A program made the translations under genes and the position numbers. A model generated the notes under the pieces. That model was given only the letters and a program-made list of their open reading frames with translations, did no database searches and was not told the DNA's origin. Shown piece by piece: positions 19,201 to 28,106 of a DNA stretch of 64,000 nt. Location: the NCBI GenBank assembly GCA_944800085.1, contig CALYLO010000001.1, forward strand, positions 1,663,266 through 1,727,265. Reading direction: 5' to 3'. This DNA is from Paenibacillus melissococcoides (GTDB lineage: Bacteria > Bacillota > Bacilli > Paenibacillales > Paenibacillaceae). Every line of letters begins with the position of its first letter. Position 1 is the stretch's first letter.

Positions 19201-19211
19201 ATGTATACAAT
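19201..19211. promoter_or_regulatory. Probable GntR operator 1
   Basis: ATGTATACAAT, centred on the TGTATACA palindrome, 58 bases upstream of the gntR start, where it would affect gntR's own promoter. Confidence 0.6.
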
Positions 19212-19390
19212 CCAGTTTATCATATAACATCTCTATTTATAAATGCCTTACTCATTTCCATTATTTCCCAAAAGTTTATTATCATTAACCAATGATCTTA
19301 CACCATACTTCCAAATACTCTATGTTTGAAGATTTAAAATTCATTCTTAATTCCCATCAAATACCTGATCGAAGCCACATCAAATCGGTA

Positions 19391-19418
19391 TTCAAAATGT
19401 ATACAATTATGATATAAT
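19391..19418 (+). promoter_or_regulatory. Esterase promoter with embedded GntR operator 2
   Basis: TTCAAA (19391-19396) and a perfect TATAAT (19413-19418) are 16 bases apart. The palindrome ATGTATACAAT (19398-19408) fills the spacer, a position expected to block RNA polymerase. Confidence 0.6.
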
Positions 19419-19504
19419 CTCTTCATTAAAAGATGGTATTCACTATCCGAACTCTCTTTATTTAAAGAAGATGGAAATAATTGTCCAAGTAATAACTGTC
19501 TAGC

Positions 19505-19542
19505 ATGTACACAATAAGATTCACAACCTTATTGTATACAAT
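19505..19542. promoter_or_regulatory. Probable GntR operators 3 (degenerate) and 4 (perfect)
   Basis: ATGTACACAAT at 19505-19515 and the perfect 12-base palindrome ATTGTATACAAT at 19531-19542 lie downstream of the promoter, in the untranslated leader. Multiple sites suggest cooperative binding or looping. Confidence 0.6.
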
Positions 19543-19633
19543 AAATAAGCATTGAGGAGATGAGAACAATCTAATTCAACAGAGTTTTACTTTCTCACGA
19601 TGACAATATGAACAAGGAATGGAGAAATTATTA

Positions 19634-20662
19634 ATGGCAGTGAAAAAACAAAAAACTAAAGGACTAGTGAAAAAAAGAATGGTTGTGGCTCTTCTGATTG
19701 TTTCCGTATTGATACTTTCAGGTGTAAGTTTTTGGTTTTTTACGCCAATCCCCAAAGCATATCTGTACGGCAAGGCGCTAAACGAAATGACCTATGCGAA
19801 ATCCGCTAATTATGCAAATGCCTTAAAAGCAGTCGAAATCGTAGAGGATATCGATTACAATTCTAAATTTCGGAATGGTGCATTAGATATCATTTTTCCT
19901 AAGAACCGTACAGAAGAAACGCCTGTTATTTTTTGGACACATGGCGGCGGGTATGTGGCCGGAGACAAATCAGGACTCACGAATTACGCAGTGGAATTGG
20001 CTGCTCGTGGTTATACCGTGGTGAATATTAACTATGCTCTTTCTCCGAAAGCCAAATACCCTACTCAAGTACTTCAGCTTGGTGAGGCTTATCAATATAT
20101 AAAAGAGAATAAAGAGCAATATAACGTAAAACTCGATAAGGTGTATTTTGCAGGAGACTCTGCCGGAGCAAATCTGGCTGCTCTGTTTGTGAATATTCAA
20201 ACCTCTCCAGAGTATGCGAAGTTAACCAACATTGACGCTGTCGTTGATCCTTCCACAATAAAGGGAGCCTTATTATATTGCGGTCCATATGATATGGTTG
20301 AGATTGCAAAAAGAACGACAAAAGAATCGCCAATGTATGATTTTGTTCGTACCGTTGGTTGGTCACATTTTGGCAAGAAAGATTTCGAGGAATCAGAAGA
20401 CGCGAAAAATGCTGCCGTTTTGAATTATGTTACGGAAAATTTCCCGCCAGCCTTTATTACGGATGGAAATACGGGATCATTCGAAGCTCAAAATAAAGCG
20501 TTGGTTTCGGCTTTACAAAGTAAAGGCGTACCTGTAGATTATCTCTTCTTTGATATAAATGTTACCGGCGAGCTGGGACATGAATATCAACTTCAAATAG
20601 ATACGCCAGCAGGTCAAGAAGCTTTCAACAAAACGGTTGAATTTTTAAGCAAAACGAGATGA
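19634..20662 (+). CDS. Alpha/beta hydrolase (esterase, BD-FAE/HSL-like), membrane-anchored
   Basis: A 342-residue serine hydrolase. After a basic N-terminus there is one hydrophobic segment (VVALLIVSVLILSGVSFWFF), so it is likely a membrane-anchored extracellular enzyme. The oxyanion motif is HGGGYVAGDKSG, the nucleophile elbow GDSAGANLA, the acid lies in ITDGNTGSFE, and the His in GELGHEYQL. The start at 19634 has GGAG 9 bases upstream. The natural substrate is not evident; acetylated or feruloylated sugars or short lipids are possible. Divergent from gntR with shared operators, and AT-rich like it. Confidence 0.85.
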   Translation: MAVKKQKTKGLVKKRMVVALLIVSVLILSGVSFWFFTPIPKAYLYGKALNEMTYAKSANYANALKAVEIVEDIDYNSKFRNGALDIIFPKNRTEETPVIFWTHGGGYVAGDKSGLTNYAVELAARGYTVVNINYALSPKAKYPTQVLQLGEAYQYIKENKEQYNVKLDKVYFAGDSAGANLAALFVNIQTSPEYAKLTNIDAVVDPSTIKGALLYCGPYDMVEIAKRTTKESPMYDFVRTVGWSHFGKKDFEESEDAKNAAVLNYVTENFPPAFITDGNTGSFEAQNKALVSALQSKGVPVDYLFFDINVTGELGHEYQLQIDTPAGQEAFNKTVEFLSKTR

Positions 20663-20670
20663 TGATAAAT

Positions 20671-20696
20671 GACGCCCAAGATCTTTTGGGTGTCTT
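20671..20696 (+). terminator. Terminator of the esterase gene
   Basis: GACGCCCAA pairs with TTGGGTGTC, followed by TTTG, 9 bases after the stop codon. Confidence 0.75.
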
Positions 20697-20835
20697 TGTG
20701 CATGTCTGAAAACAAATGAGGAAAATATGCCTGTCATCAGTTCCAATCGGGGATCGGGTGAGATAGAATAGAAGAGTGCAGCCTGCACCAACCATCGCAA
20801 ATCGAACGCCACATCGCCAAGAGGAGTGAATAGTC

Positions 20836-21720
20836 ATGATGCTACATAATGAGAACCAATCATTGCGATGCATGTCTTTTAACATTCGGTATGGTAGCGA
20901 TAACATAGAGGGTGGGGAGCAGAGATGGAGCCGCAGGGCGGATATGGCCGCCAGCATGATCCGCTTTCACCGCGCGGACATGGTCGGCCTCCAGGAAGCG
21001 CTCCGCCATCAGATCGCCGATTTGGAACGCATGCTGCCTGATTTCGGCTGGGCAGGCAAGGGCAGAGACGACGGCGCCGAAGGAGGGGAATTCTGCGCCG
21101 TGTTCTACCGCAAGAGCCGTTTGGAGCCGTTCGACAATGGGACATTCTGGCTGTCCGAGACGCCGGAGACTCCCGGTCGCCTAGGCTGGGACGCCGCCTG
21201 CCCGCGCATCGTGACATGGGTTCGATTTGAGGATAAGCTGATGGGAACCCGGTTCATTCATTTCAATACTCATTTCGATCATGTAGGGACGGTAGCGATG
21301 GAGCAGAGCGCGCACTTGCTGTTGAACCGGATCGCGAAGCGGGAAGAACGCTGCCCTGTCATCGTCACAGGGGACTTCAACTGCACCGAATCATCGGTGC
21401 CATACGGTATCCTTACCGGAGCCGGGGCCGGCTCTGGCGCTTTGCGGGACGCGCGCTACGCCGCGCAGCATCCGCACTTCGGACCGTCGTTCACGTTCCA
21501 CGGATTTCAGCTTCAGCGGCTGATCGAATGCCTGTTCCGCGACGGCGAATGCTTCAAGGGCGATAATGGAGAGGATCTTGACTCGCCGATCGATTATATT
21601 TTTGTCAATGAGCAGGTTCGCGTGCTGCAATACGGGGTTCTGGCGGATCAGCAGAACGGCCGCTTCCCTTCGGATCATATGCCGGTTGTGGCCGATATCC
21701 TATGGGATAAACAGCAATAA
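20836..21720 (+). CDS. Endonuclease/exonuclease/phosphatase family protein
   Basis: A 294-residue DNase I-like metal-dependent phosphodiesterase. Visible motifs are LRCMSFNIRYG (metal-binding Asn), VGLQEAL (catalytic Glu), RFIHFNTHFDHVG, VIVTGDFNC (Asp/Asn) and the final SDHMPVVADI (catalytic Asp-His). There is no signal peptide. Such proteins act on nucleic acids, sugar phosphates or phospholipids; the substrate cannot be read from sequence. Start 20836 follows AGAGGAGTG. A long hairpin closes the unit. Confidence 0.88.
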   Translation: MMLHNENQSLRCMSFNIRYGSDNIEGGEQRWSRRADMAASMIRFHRADMVGLQEALRHQIADLERMLPDFGWAGKGRDDGAEGGEFCAVFYRKSRLEPFDNGTFWLSETPETPGRLGWDAACPRIVTWVRFEDKLMGTRFIHFNTHFDHVGTVAMEQSAHLLLNRIAKREERCPVIVTGDFNCTESSVPYGILTGAGAGSGALRDARYAAQHPHFGPSFTFHGFQLQRLIECLFRDGECFKGDNGEDLDSPIDYIFVNEQVRVLQYGVLADQQNGRFPSDHMPVVADILWDKQQ

Positions 21721-21760
21721 AAGACGGCAAGTCCACGACCGTTAACCCGTCTGGCACATA

Positions 21761-21828
21761 AGGCAATCCCCGGCGCAGTCTTTGGACGTCCGCATGAAGG
21801 GCGCAGGACGAACCGGGGACTGCCTTTT
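21761..21828 (+). terminator. Long hairpin terminator after the EEP-family gene
   Basis: AGGCAATCCCCGG pairs (one bulge) with CCGGGGACTGCCT across a structured loop, followed by TTTTG. Confidence 0.7.
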
Positions 21829-21862
21829 GTTATGCAACTGCAGTTATTATCGCGAATGAAGA

Positions 21863-22739
21863 TCAGAGCTCGGCCTGAAGCCTGTTCAGAAATCGCTTCG
21901 CCGCCCGTGCGATATGCTTCTCCTCCGGATGCACCCATCCGTAATAAACCGGCTCGGTAGTCGGGGATTCCAGCGGCAGCGTGATGATATGCTCTCCGTC
22001 CTCCTTGAACGAATAATCGAGTCACCGCGATGCCTTCCTTGACCGCATTGTAAATCGCCTGCGTATTGTTGCTGATGCATAGAATGTCAACCTCGCCATA
22101 GGACGCGACAAACTGATCCATGAAGTCCCGGATATGCTCGTCGTCATACAGCACGAACGTCTGCTTCGCTAATTTAGCGGGCGTGATCGCGCTCTCCAGA
22201 CGAAGAGGGGAGTGCTCGTTGACGCAGACCACCATTTTGCCTTCCAAGAGCCGTTCGAAGGTTAGGCAGCGTTGTTGATGGAGCAGGCTTTCCGGCAGCG
22301 CGATTAATCCAATGTCAATCTTGTCATGCTTCAGCAGCTCCAATATTTCCTTCGGGCCCTTCTCCATAATCTCCACCTTCACCCCCGGGTAATCCCGCTT
22401 GAAGCGCGAGACGACATGCACCAGCAAATGCATCGGTCCCGGTATGGTGGCGATTCGCAATTGCCCGCTCATGGCGTCGCTGTAGGATTGGGCTTCGGCC
22501 CTGAGCTCATGGAGGGCGGCCAGCGCTTCATTCGCCTTGGCGATAAGGGATCTGCCTTCCGGCGTCGGGACGGCGCCCAGCCCGCGCGAGCGGTGGAACA
22601 GGCTGACGCCCCATTCCGATTCAAGCAGGGAGATGGACTAGCTTATCGCCGACAGCGTGACATGCGAATGCTCCGCCGCTTTCGTGAATGCTCCGGTTTT
22701 GGCCACCTGGACAATGTATTCGAGCTATTCGAGATTCAT
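21863..22739 (-). pseudogene. LysR-family regulator with two amber codons and a frameshift
   Basis: Translation from 22739 gives MNLE, a stop, then LEYIVQVAKTGAFTKAAEHS, HVTLSAIS, a second stop, and SISLLESEWGVSLFHRSRGL. This is a complete LysR helix-turn-helix with TAG at two sites where Gln is normally found (LEQLEYI and ISQSIS). The effector-binding domain continues in frame (QLRIATIPGPMHLLVHVVSR). It then shifts near 22010 to YSFKEDGEHIITLPLE and ends LNRLQAEL at 21863. All parts of a roughly 290-residue regulator are present, so decay is recent. It diverges from a broken SDR gene, its probable former target. Confidence 0.88.
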
Positions 22740-22783
22740 CGGCTTCCACCTCTTATTAAGCATTGATTAACTATACTTGACCA

Positions 22784-23052
22784 GAAGCTGAAGGATTATC
22801 ATGATGTCATCAACGTGAACCAGCACGGGGTAGCCTATGGGATTATCGCGGCCGGGCGCAGTCGATACGCCGATTATTCAGGGCTACAAGGATAGAGGCA
22901 TGGCAGACTCCATGAAAGCAAAAGTTATCGGCAACAAATTGACGCAGCCAGAGCAAGTGGCCGATGCGATCTATTTGATGCCTCTCGAGGAAACCAGCGC
23001 GATTAACGGCAGTGTCGTGATGGCGGATGAAGGATATGCGTCCTTCAAATAA
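22784..23052 (+). pseudogene. Short-chain dehydrogenase/reductase remnant with internal deletion
   Basis: A first piece, KLKDYHDVINVNQHGVAYGI, is an SDR central helix (VNQ.G..YG). It jumps, out of frame and without the YxxxK active site, to the C-terminal piece PGAVDTPIIQGYKDRG followed by KLTQPEQVADAIYLM, ETSAINGSVVMADEGYASFK and a stop at 23052. The first half of the gene, including the nucleotide-binding TGxxxGIG, is absent. The fragment is non-functional. Confidence 0.8.
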
Positions 23053-23103
23053 ACGGAGCGCTGCCGCATTAGAACTTTCAACAATAGGATAATGGAACGT
23101 AAG

Positions 23104-23139
23104 CGCTGAGCCTTCGAATCCGATAGGCTCGGCGTTTTT
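23104..23139 (+). terminator. Terminator after the SDR remnant
   Basis: CGCTGAGCCT pairs with AGGCTCGGCG, followed by five T residues. Confidence 0.8.
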
Positions 23140-23312
23140 GTGCTCTACATGACGGTGATGATGTGTGGCGGCCCTAAGAACAAGTGATAATGGGAAGATC
23201 AGGATCGTATGATTGAAATAACTGGTCATAATTGATAAGCTGTAATTAATCAACAGAATTGGTTGCTAGATTTCAGTGCCACACAGAAAAGGTTGAAGGG
23301 ATGAGGAAGATC

Positions 23313-24287
23313 ATGTCGCAACAGCAACTCGCACGGCTAAAAGAGCGGCTAACAGTGCCTGTTATTGCCGCTCCTATGTTTCTGGTGTCAAGCCCGGAAA
23401 TGGTTATTGAAGGCTGCAAAGCCGGTATTATCGGGTCGTTCCCTCTGCTGAACGCCCGTACGACCGAAATTTTGGGAGAATGGATGGAGCGGATTACGCA
23501 AGAGCTGGCCGCAGCCCAGCAACAAGAGAGAGCACAGCCGGTTGCTCCCTGGGCAGTAAATCTGATCGTGCACCGTTCGAACAAGCGCTACGAAGCGGAT
23601 CTCGAGATGATCAAGAAGTTCCAGCCGCCGATTGTGATTACATCGCTGGGGAATCCGCAAGCGGTTGTCGATATCGTGCATGAATATGGAGGGCTTGTAT
23701 TTTCCGACGTTATCCATCTGACTCATGCGAGAAAAGCAGCCAAAACGGGCATTGATGGCCTGATTCTCGTGTGCAACGGCGCCGGCGGGCATGCGGGAAC
23801 GCTCAACCCGGTTGCTTTTCTGAGCGCGGTGCAAGAATTCTGGAACGGGATTACGATTGTCGCGGGCTGCATCTCCCGCGGGCAGGATATCGTAGCGATG
23901 GAGGTGCTCGGCGCCGATATGGTCTATATGGGGACGCGCTTTATCGCGACGGACGAAAGCTTTGCAAGCAAGGCTTATCGAAGCATGCTCATGGCATCGG
24001 GTGCGGAAGATTTGATTTACACGGATGCTTTTAGCGGCGTACACGGCAATTATCTCGTTCCCAGCATTCGCAAGGCAGGGCTTGATCCGGACCAATTGCA
24101 GAAGAAGGAGACGATGGACTTCTCTTTTGCGGAAGTCAGCGAAGCAAAGGCCTGGAAAGATATTTGGTCGGCCGGACAAGGCGTGGGGGCGATCAAGCGG
24201 ACGGCGCCGATTACCGACGTTGTCGCCGAGCTGCGGGAGGAGTATGAGCGCACCTACGCTTCTCTCGTCTCCGCTCGCAAGGGCTGA
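23313..24287 (+). CDS. NAD(P)H-dependent flavin oxidoreductase, nitronate monooxygenase family
   Basis: A 324-residue TIM-barrel FMN enzyme of the nitronate monooxygenase/2-nitropropane dioxygenase family. It opens with LTVPVIAAPMFLVSSPEMV, continues IVITSLGNPQAVV, and has the phosphate-binding CNGAGGHAGTL and AGCISRGQDIVAMEVLGADM followed by YMGTRFIATDES. The catalytic His region of class I (HxGG) is represented by GGHAG. The start at 23313 follows GAGGAAG. The physiological role may be detoxification of propionate-3-nitronate, or enoyl reductase-like activity; the family is often over-annotated. Confidence 0.85.
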   Translation: MSQQQLARLKERLTVPVIAAPMFLVSSPEMVIEGCKAGIIGSFPLLNARTTEILGEWMERITQELAAAQQQERAQPVAPWAVNLIVHRSNKRYEADLEMIKKFQPPIVITSLGNPQAVVDIVHEYGGLVFSDVIHLTHARKAAKTGIDGLILVCNGAGGHAGTLNPVAFLSAVQEFWNGITIVAGCISRGQDIVAMEVLGADMVYMGTRFIATDESFASKAYRSMLMASGAEDLIYTDAFSGVHGNYLVPSIRKAGLDPDQLQKKETMDFSFAEVSEAKAWKDIWSAGQGVGAIKRTAPITDVVAELREEYERTYASLVSARKG

Positions 24288-24331
24288 CACACAGGCCAAG
24301 CGATGCTGGCCGCGAATGTATTGGCAGGCGG

Positions 24332-24355
24332 AAAAGGGGCGATCAGCCCCTTTTC
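24332..24355 (+). terminator. Terminator after the nitronate monooxygenase-like gene
   Basis: AAAAGGGGC pairs with GCCCCTTTT, a near-symmetric stem able to work on both strands. Confidence 0.7.
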
Positions 24356-24375
24356 TATCGTTCCGGGCTTCCGGC

Positions 24376-24466
24376 TTATTGGAGATACAGCTCTTGAAAT
24401 TCCTCCTTGGTCATGCCGAAATAGAACTCGTCATCATATTGCCTGTCCGTATAAATCATCTTTCTC
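24376..24466 (-). pseudogene. C-terminal gene fragment, family not recognised
   Basis: The minus strand encodes MIYTDRQYDDEFYFGMTKEE then FQELYLQ and a stop. The codon pattern is protein-like, but an in-frame TAA lies just upstream of its only possible starts (TTG/ATG). It is probably the tail of a gene truncated by the neighbouring repeat element. Confidence 0.3.
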
Positions 24467-24529
24467 AATTAGGGCAAAGGAGAGGGTGTCTTACAGGCAC
24501 TGCAAAATGATGGAGATGACGAGGTAACA

Positions 24530-24627
24530 GGGAATGCGGATGCGGGAAAAACGGCGGCTCGCAAACCGGTGGAAGATGGATGAAGCAATGAAATGCTGCG
24601 TGGATGCATCAATTTCTGCTCTATAAG
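24530..24627. repeat. Intergenic repeat copy A, left part
   Basis: Matches 51790-51905 (copy B): shared GATGCGGGAAAAACG, GAGGATGGATGA-like and TGAAAT.CTGCGT..ATGCA blocks. Copy A is split by the IS4-family element; the right part resumes at 26140. Confidence 0.75.
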
Positions 24628-26139
24628 CACTAGCGTTGCATCGAGCGGTTAGTTCATAATCTAATTTCAATTAACATCAATATATGATATATATTTACAT
24701 TTGCGATGTCCGCGCTAAGTCTAAAAAAGTCGAGCTGGAAACAGACCCTACGCGTTATCCATTATATGTAAAAATCGTTTTCGTTTGTCATTACGTCACA
24801 ATCAGTCTCGGTTTCATCGACTTTGTTGCCTTTTTCGGACGTCTCCCATTTCGCTTTGGTCGACCTCTAGATGTTCGAGTCGGCTTGCGGTTGAGTGCAG
24901 CGATCAAATTTTCCCATGGTTTTTCCGCATAGATGCGAATCAACTGGAGGAGGTCCCATGTCGACTTTTTACAGTCCAGTGTTAATTTAATCAGCAAACA
25001 GAGAGCATACGCGATTAAAGCAATATACATTTGGTTCCAAATCGCTTCGGCCGTATAACCGTGGGGTTTTACCAATCGAATATGCTGCTTGACCCATTTA
25101 AAAAACAACTCAATATGCCAGCGATTTCGATAAATCTCGGCAATTTGATGTGCGGATAAGTCAAATCGATTCGTTACAATTCGATAGGTACGCCCTTGGT
25201 CATCCTTAAACTCAATCAAACGCAGAACCGCTGGCAGCTCCGGCATCGTCACATCAGCATCAAGGATAAACCCATTCTGCCTTTTGGGGAGGTCTCTTTT
25301 TCTGATGATCGTTAACCGGCTCTTTTGCTTGACGCGGCAAACAAATTTAATCTTATCCTCTACCCATTTCTGAAAATGGTCGTATACCTGGTATCCTCGG
25401 TCCATCACGTAGGTCGCATCTTTATCCACTGTAAATTCCAACACGACTTCATGATCGGCTACATCTTTGGTTGAAGCGACGATCTTGTCTGGATACATCG
25501 TTTTGGAGTCCGCAACGACCAAGGAGGTGTGCATCTTCACGCCATGGCTACTTTTGGAACAATAGGACCATTTCGCGAGAATGGGAGGTAGTGTAATTCC
25601 CGATGAATCGATTAGCTTGAGTTTCCCAATACCAGGCGTAATGCCGCGTTTCCCTTTTGTAAGTTGCTTGATTCGATCAATGAGCGAGAAAAAGAGCGTC
25701 TGAAGATACTCCATAGGCAGCCGTTTCAGCTTCCGCGATAGTTGAGAAGCGCTTATGCTCTTGAGACCCAGAAGATCTTGAAATTCAGGATTAGCCGCTA
25801 CATGCTCTGACATGACTTTGTATGAGTCTCGTTGCTGAAGCTGTGCCTCTACAAATAAGAGTGTCGAAGAGCCGACAAACAGCTTTTGGGCCCGGTAATC
25901 CAATGACTCGTGTCGAGTAGAATGGACATGTAACCATTTTAGGCATTGACAAATGACGTTATGATTCGGTACGTTATCCATAAGAAATCTCCTTTGTTGA
26001 GGCGTTTTATGGATAACGTTAGGGTAACTCAACAATAGGAGATTTCTTTATTTTTGTCCATGAATATAGTTCAATAAGTTACAAATATAGAGACTTATGG
26101 GATAGAAATTTTCGTAAAAAGATTGATGCAACGCTAGTG
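24628..26139 (-). mobile_element. IS4-family insertion sequence, 1512 bp, complete
   Basis: Ends are perfect 15-base inverted repeats CACTAGCGTTGCATC / GATGCAACGCTAGTG. A 9-base target duplication CTCTATAAG flanks it on both sides (24619-24627 and 26140-26148). One intact transposase gene lies inside. The element sits in intergenic repeat copy A. The second IS4-type element at 31711 shares the terminal CACTAGC.TTGCA. Confidence 0.95.
24791..25981 (-). CDS. IS4-family transposase
   Basis: A 396-residue DDE transposase. The start at 25981 (MDNVPNHNVICQCLKWLHVH) follows GGAGATTT. The first Asp lies in KLKLIDSSGITLP, the second in YVMDRGYQVYDHF, and the YREK signature with catalytic Glu is IYRNRWHIELFFKWVKQHIR. 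The C-terminus is strongly basic (KRNGRRPKKATKSMK). The reading frame is complete, so the element may still be active. It is only moderately similar to the 401-residue transposase of the second element. Confidence 0.93.
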   Translation of the reverse strand: MDNVPNHNVICQCLKWLHVHSTRHESLDYRAQKLFVGSSTLLFVEAQLQQRDSYKVMSEHVAANPEFQDLLGLKSISASQLSRKLKRLPMEYLQTLFFSLIDRIKQLTKGKRGITPGIGKLKLIDSSGITLPPILAKWSYCSKSSHGVKMHTSLVVADSKTMYPDKIVASTKDVADHEVVLEFTVDKDATYVMDRGYQVYDHFQKWVEDKIKFVCRVKQKSRLTIIRKRDLPKRQNGFILDADVTMPELPAVLRLIEFKDDQGRTYRIVTNRFDLSAHQIAEIYRNRWHIELFFKWVKQHIRLVKPHGYTAEAIWNQMYIALIAYALCLLIKLTLDCKKSTWDLLQLIRIYAEKPWENLIAALNRKPTRTSRGRPKRNGRRPKKATKSMKPRLIVT

Positions 26140-26345
26140 CTCTATAAGCCGCTATTTGATGTAATTCCTGCAAAAGTACATGATGTTCATCGATTTTTGT
26201 ATTTTGTCGATTGAATAGTCAGAAATTGATGCCATTTTGCAGGATTCCCTGTAACGGAGTACACGTCATAAAGGAAAAGTGTAGTTTTGCAGTTTTTCGG
26301 CGAGTCGAGCTTTGAGAATCAGGGGGGCTGTCTCACTGTAGTGAA
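26140..26345. repeat. Intergenic repeat copy A, right part
   Basis: Continues the alignment to copy B (51900-52085). Shared blocks are GCTATTTGATG, CCTGCAAAAGTAC, GAAATTGATGC, TTTTGCAGGA, GGAGTACACGTCA.AAAGGAAAA and the CAGGGG end. The region contains both CCTGCAAAA and its complement TTTTGCAGG, so a folded structure is possible. Confidence 0.75.
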
Positions 26346-26382
26346 ATACTACTTCCGGGACACCCCCGTTCACTGCTGCATA

Positions 26383-27729
26383 CTATTTCAAGAGCCACAG
26401 GGCAGGGACATTCGGCGGCTCCCAGCCGACTTGCGAGGTATGCGCGACCCGCGCCTCGTACGTCTTGCCATTGTATGTCACAAGCGCGCCGGCCGCATAC
26501 GAGGTGTTCGGAGCCCAAGGCGTCGCCACAGGGGCAGGCGCTGTCGTTACCTTCAATGCGCTGCTGGACGGGGATACATTGCCGGAAGCATCAAACGCCA
26601 CGACCGTAAACGTATTGGAGGTCTCCGGCTGCAGAGCGGAGACGGTGTAGCTCAATCCGCTCGTCGTCCCCGCCAATGCCGAACCATTATAAATGCGGTA
26701 CCCGGCAACGCCGACATTGTCCGTGGATGCGCTCCAGGTCAAGGTCACGCTCGACGAGGTGATGGCGGAAGCGGTCACGGATGATTGCGCAGAGGGAGGT
26801 TCCGTATCGGGCTGCGGGGCCAGGGTGGTGAAGGTGACGACATTGCTGTTGGCCGATTGATTGCCGGCAGTATCGACTGCCCGGACCGAATACGAATAGG
26901 AGGTGCTCGGCGTCAAGCCCGTAAGCGTATAGGTTAACGTCGTTCCGTTCGTGGAAGCCGCCAGCGTGGAGCCTCGATAAATCTTATAGCCCGCGACGCC
27001 GACGTTATCGGTCGAAGCATCCCATGTCAACACGGCGCTCGTTGGCGTAACGTTCGATACGGCCAGGTTCGCCGGCGCGCTCGGAGGCGTCGGATCGACC
27101 GGGGAACCGCCCCCGAAGTCCACATCGATGACATTGTAGAACGCATTCGCCGTATCCGCGATTTCCCATACCGCCAAAATGACCTGATAGCCGGTGCGGC
27201 TCGGGACGTCGCACGTATCCGAATAGGAATGAGGCGGCTGCTTGCCTTTGTAATCGACGTTGCAGAACGGGGTCAGGTCGAAGGAAGCGCGGGTGAGCGG
27301 CTCATCCGGATTCCAGTTCTGCTTCGTGATGTAGTACTTCCAGCTTGTGGTCGCATGATTGGCTTCAATGGTCCAATGGAACGTCGTCGTTCCCGGCGTA
27401 ATGCTGACCTTGCTCCAGCGGGTGGCCGATTGCTGATCCAGTTCCGGGAAAGCGCCGTCGGCGCTTGCGATCTTGCCGTCGGCCGGACCGGCGGCAGGGA
27501 AGCCCTTGTGCGCTTCCAGGCTTTGCGGTTCGTAGATGATGAACCCGCATTTTTTGTTGACGCCCTTGGCGCACAGGTCTGCGCGGCTGCTTGGGGAATC
27601 AATATAGCCGTGGGCAAGCGCCTTGCCGGAGAAGACGAGCATGACGAACAGGAAGGCGAGCGCCATGCCGCCGGCAAGCAGCCATCTCCGGAACAATGGA
27701 TGAGGTACACAACGATTTGCCAACTTCAT
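26383..27729 (-). CDS. Secreted AA10 lytic polysaccharide monooxygenase with two FnIII domains and a chitin-binding domain
   Basis: A 448-residue copper enzyme that oxidatively breaks chitin (or cellulose) outside the cell. The signal peptide ends at ALA, exposing His40 (HGYIDSPSSR) as the N-terminal ligand of the histidine brace; the second ligand is His125 (IEANHATTSW). The AA10 domain runs to about residue 208. Two fibronectin type III repeats follow (about 218-305 and 315-398), each with the motif TSSSVTLTWSASTDNVGVAG or a near copy, evidently duplicated. The protein ends in a CBM5/12-type domain (WAPNTSYAAGALVTYNGKTY, then SQVGWEPPNVPALW). Single gene, minus strand; the sequence looks intact. 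Confidence 0.94.
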   Translation of the reverse strand: MKLANRCVPHPLFRRWLLAGGMALAFLFVMLVFSGKALAHGYIDSPSSRADLCAKGVNKKCGFIIYEPQSLEAHKGFPAAGPADGKIASADGAFPELDQQSATRWSKVSITPGTTTFHWTIEANHATTSWKYYITKQNWNPDEPLTRASFDLTPFCNVDYKGKQPPHSYSDTCDVPSRTGYQVILAVWEIADTANAFYNVIDVDFGGGSPVDPTPPSAPANLAVSNVTPTSAVLTWDASTDNVGVAGYKIYRGSTLAASTNGTTLTYTLTGLTPSTSYSYSVRAVDTAGNQSANSNVVTFTTLAPQPDTEPPSAQSSVTASAITSSSVTLTWSASTDNVGVAGYRIYNGSALAGTTSGLSYTVSALQPETSNTFTVVAFDASGNVSPSSSALKVTTAPAPVATPWAPNTSYAAGALVTYNGKTYEARVAHTSQVGWEPPNVPALWLLK

Positions 27730-27974
27730 TTTCCTCCTTGCGATTGGAATGGATGTGTATAAGAACTCAAGCTGAGCTTATACCGAATGAGGGGCAATAG
27801 GCCGCGGTACGTGCAGCGAGAAATGCGCTTTAACTTCGCGGCCCGCGCATGAAGATCCGGGTATGCGGATTTGATATGTATATTTATTCATGGGGTTTGG
27901 CTCTTATTAACAGAAAATAGAAAAATTATTATGGAAGGGCTGTCGAACAAGGGCCGGGAACTGGTTTGAGCGAA
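27730..27974. other. AT-rich upstream region of the LPMO gene
   Basis: Holds the promoter region of the minus-strand LPMO gene (TCCTCC ribosome binding complement at 27732). No gene is seen. Confidence 0.4.
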
Positions 27975-28017
27975 CGGCAAAAAGACGCCAAGCCGCGCGC
28001 GGCTTGGCGTCTTGCCG
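27975..28017. terminator. Near-perfect 43-base palindrome, terminator of the aldehyde dehydrogenase gene
   Basis: AGACGCCAAGCCGCG pairs with CGCGGCTTGGCGTCT with no loop to speak of, extended outward by CGGCA / TGCCG. It lies 90 bases past the aldehyde dehydrogenase stop. It may form a cruciform or a strong hairpin in RNA from either strand. Confidence 0.7.
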
Positions 28018-28106
28018 AATCCCGGGTTCGCGCGATTACGTTCCGGATGCGGCCTGAGCCGTCCGCCGTAATCCTGGTCCCCGCAGTCCCATTTCCAGTC
28101 CCAGTT

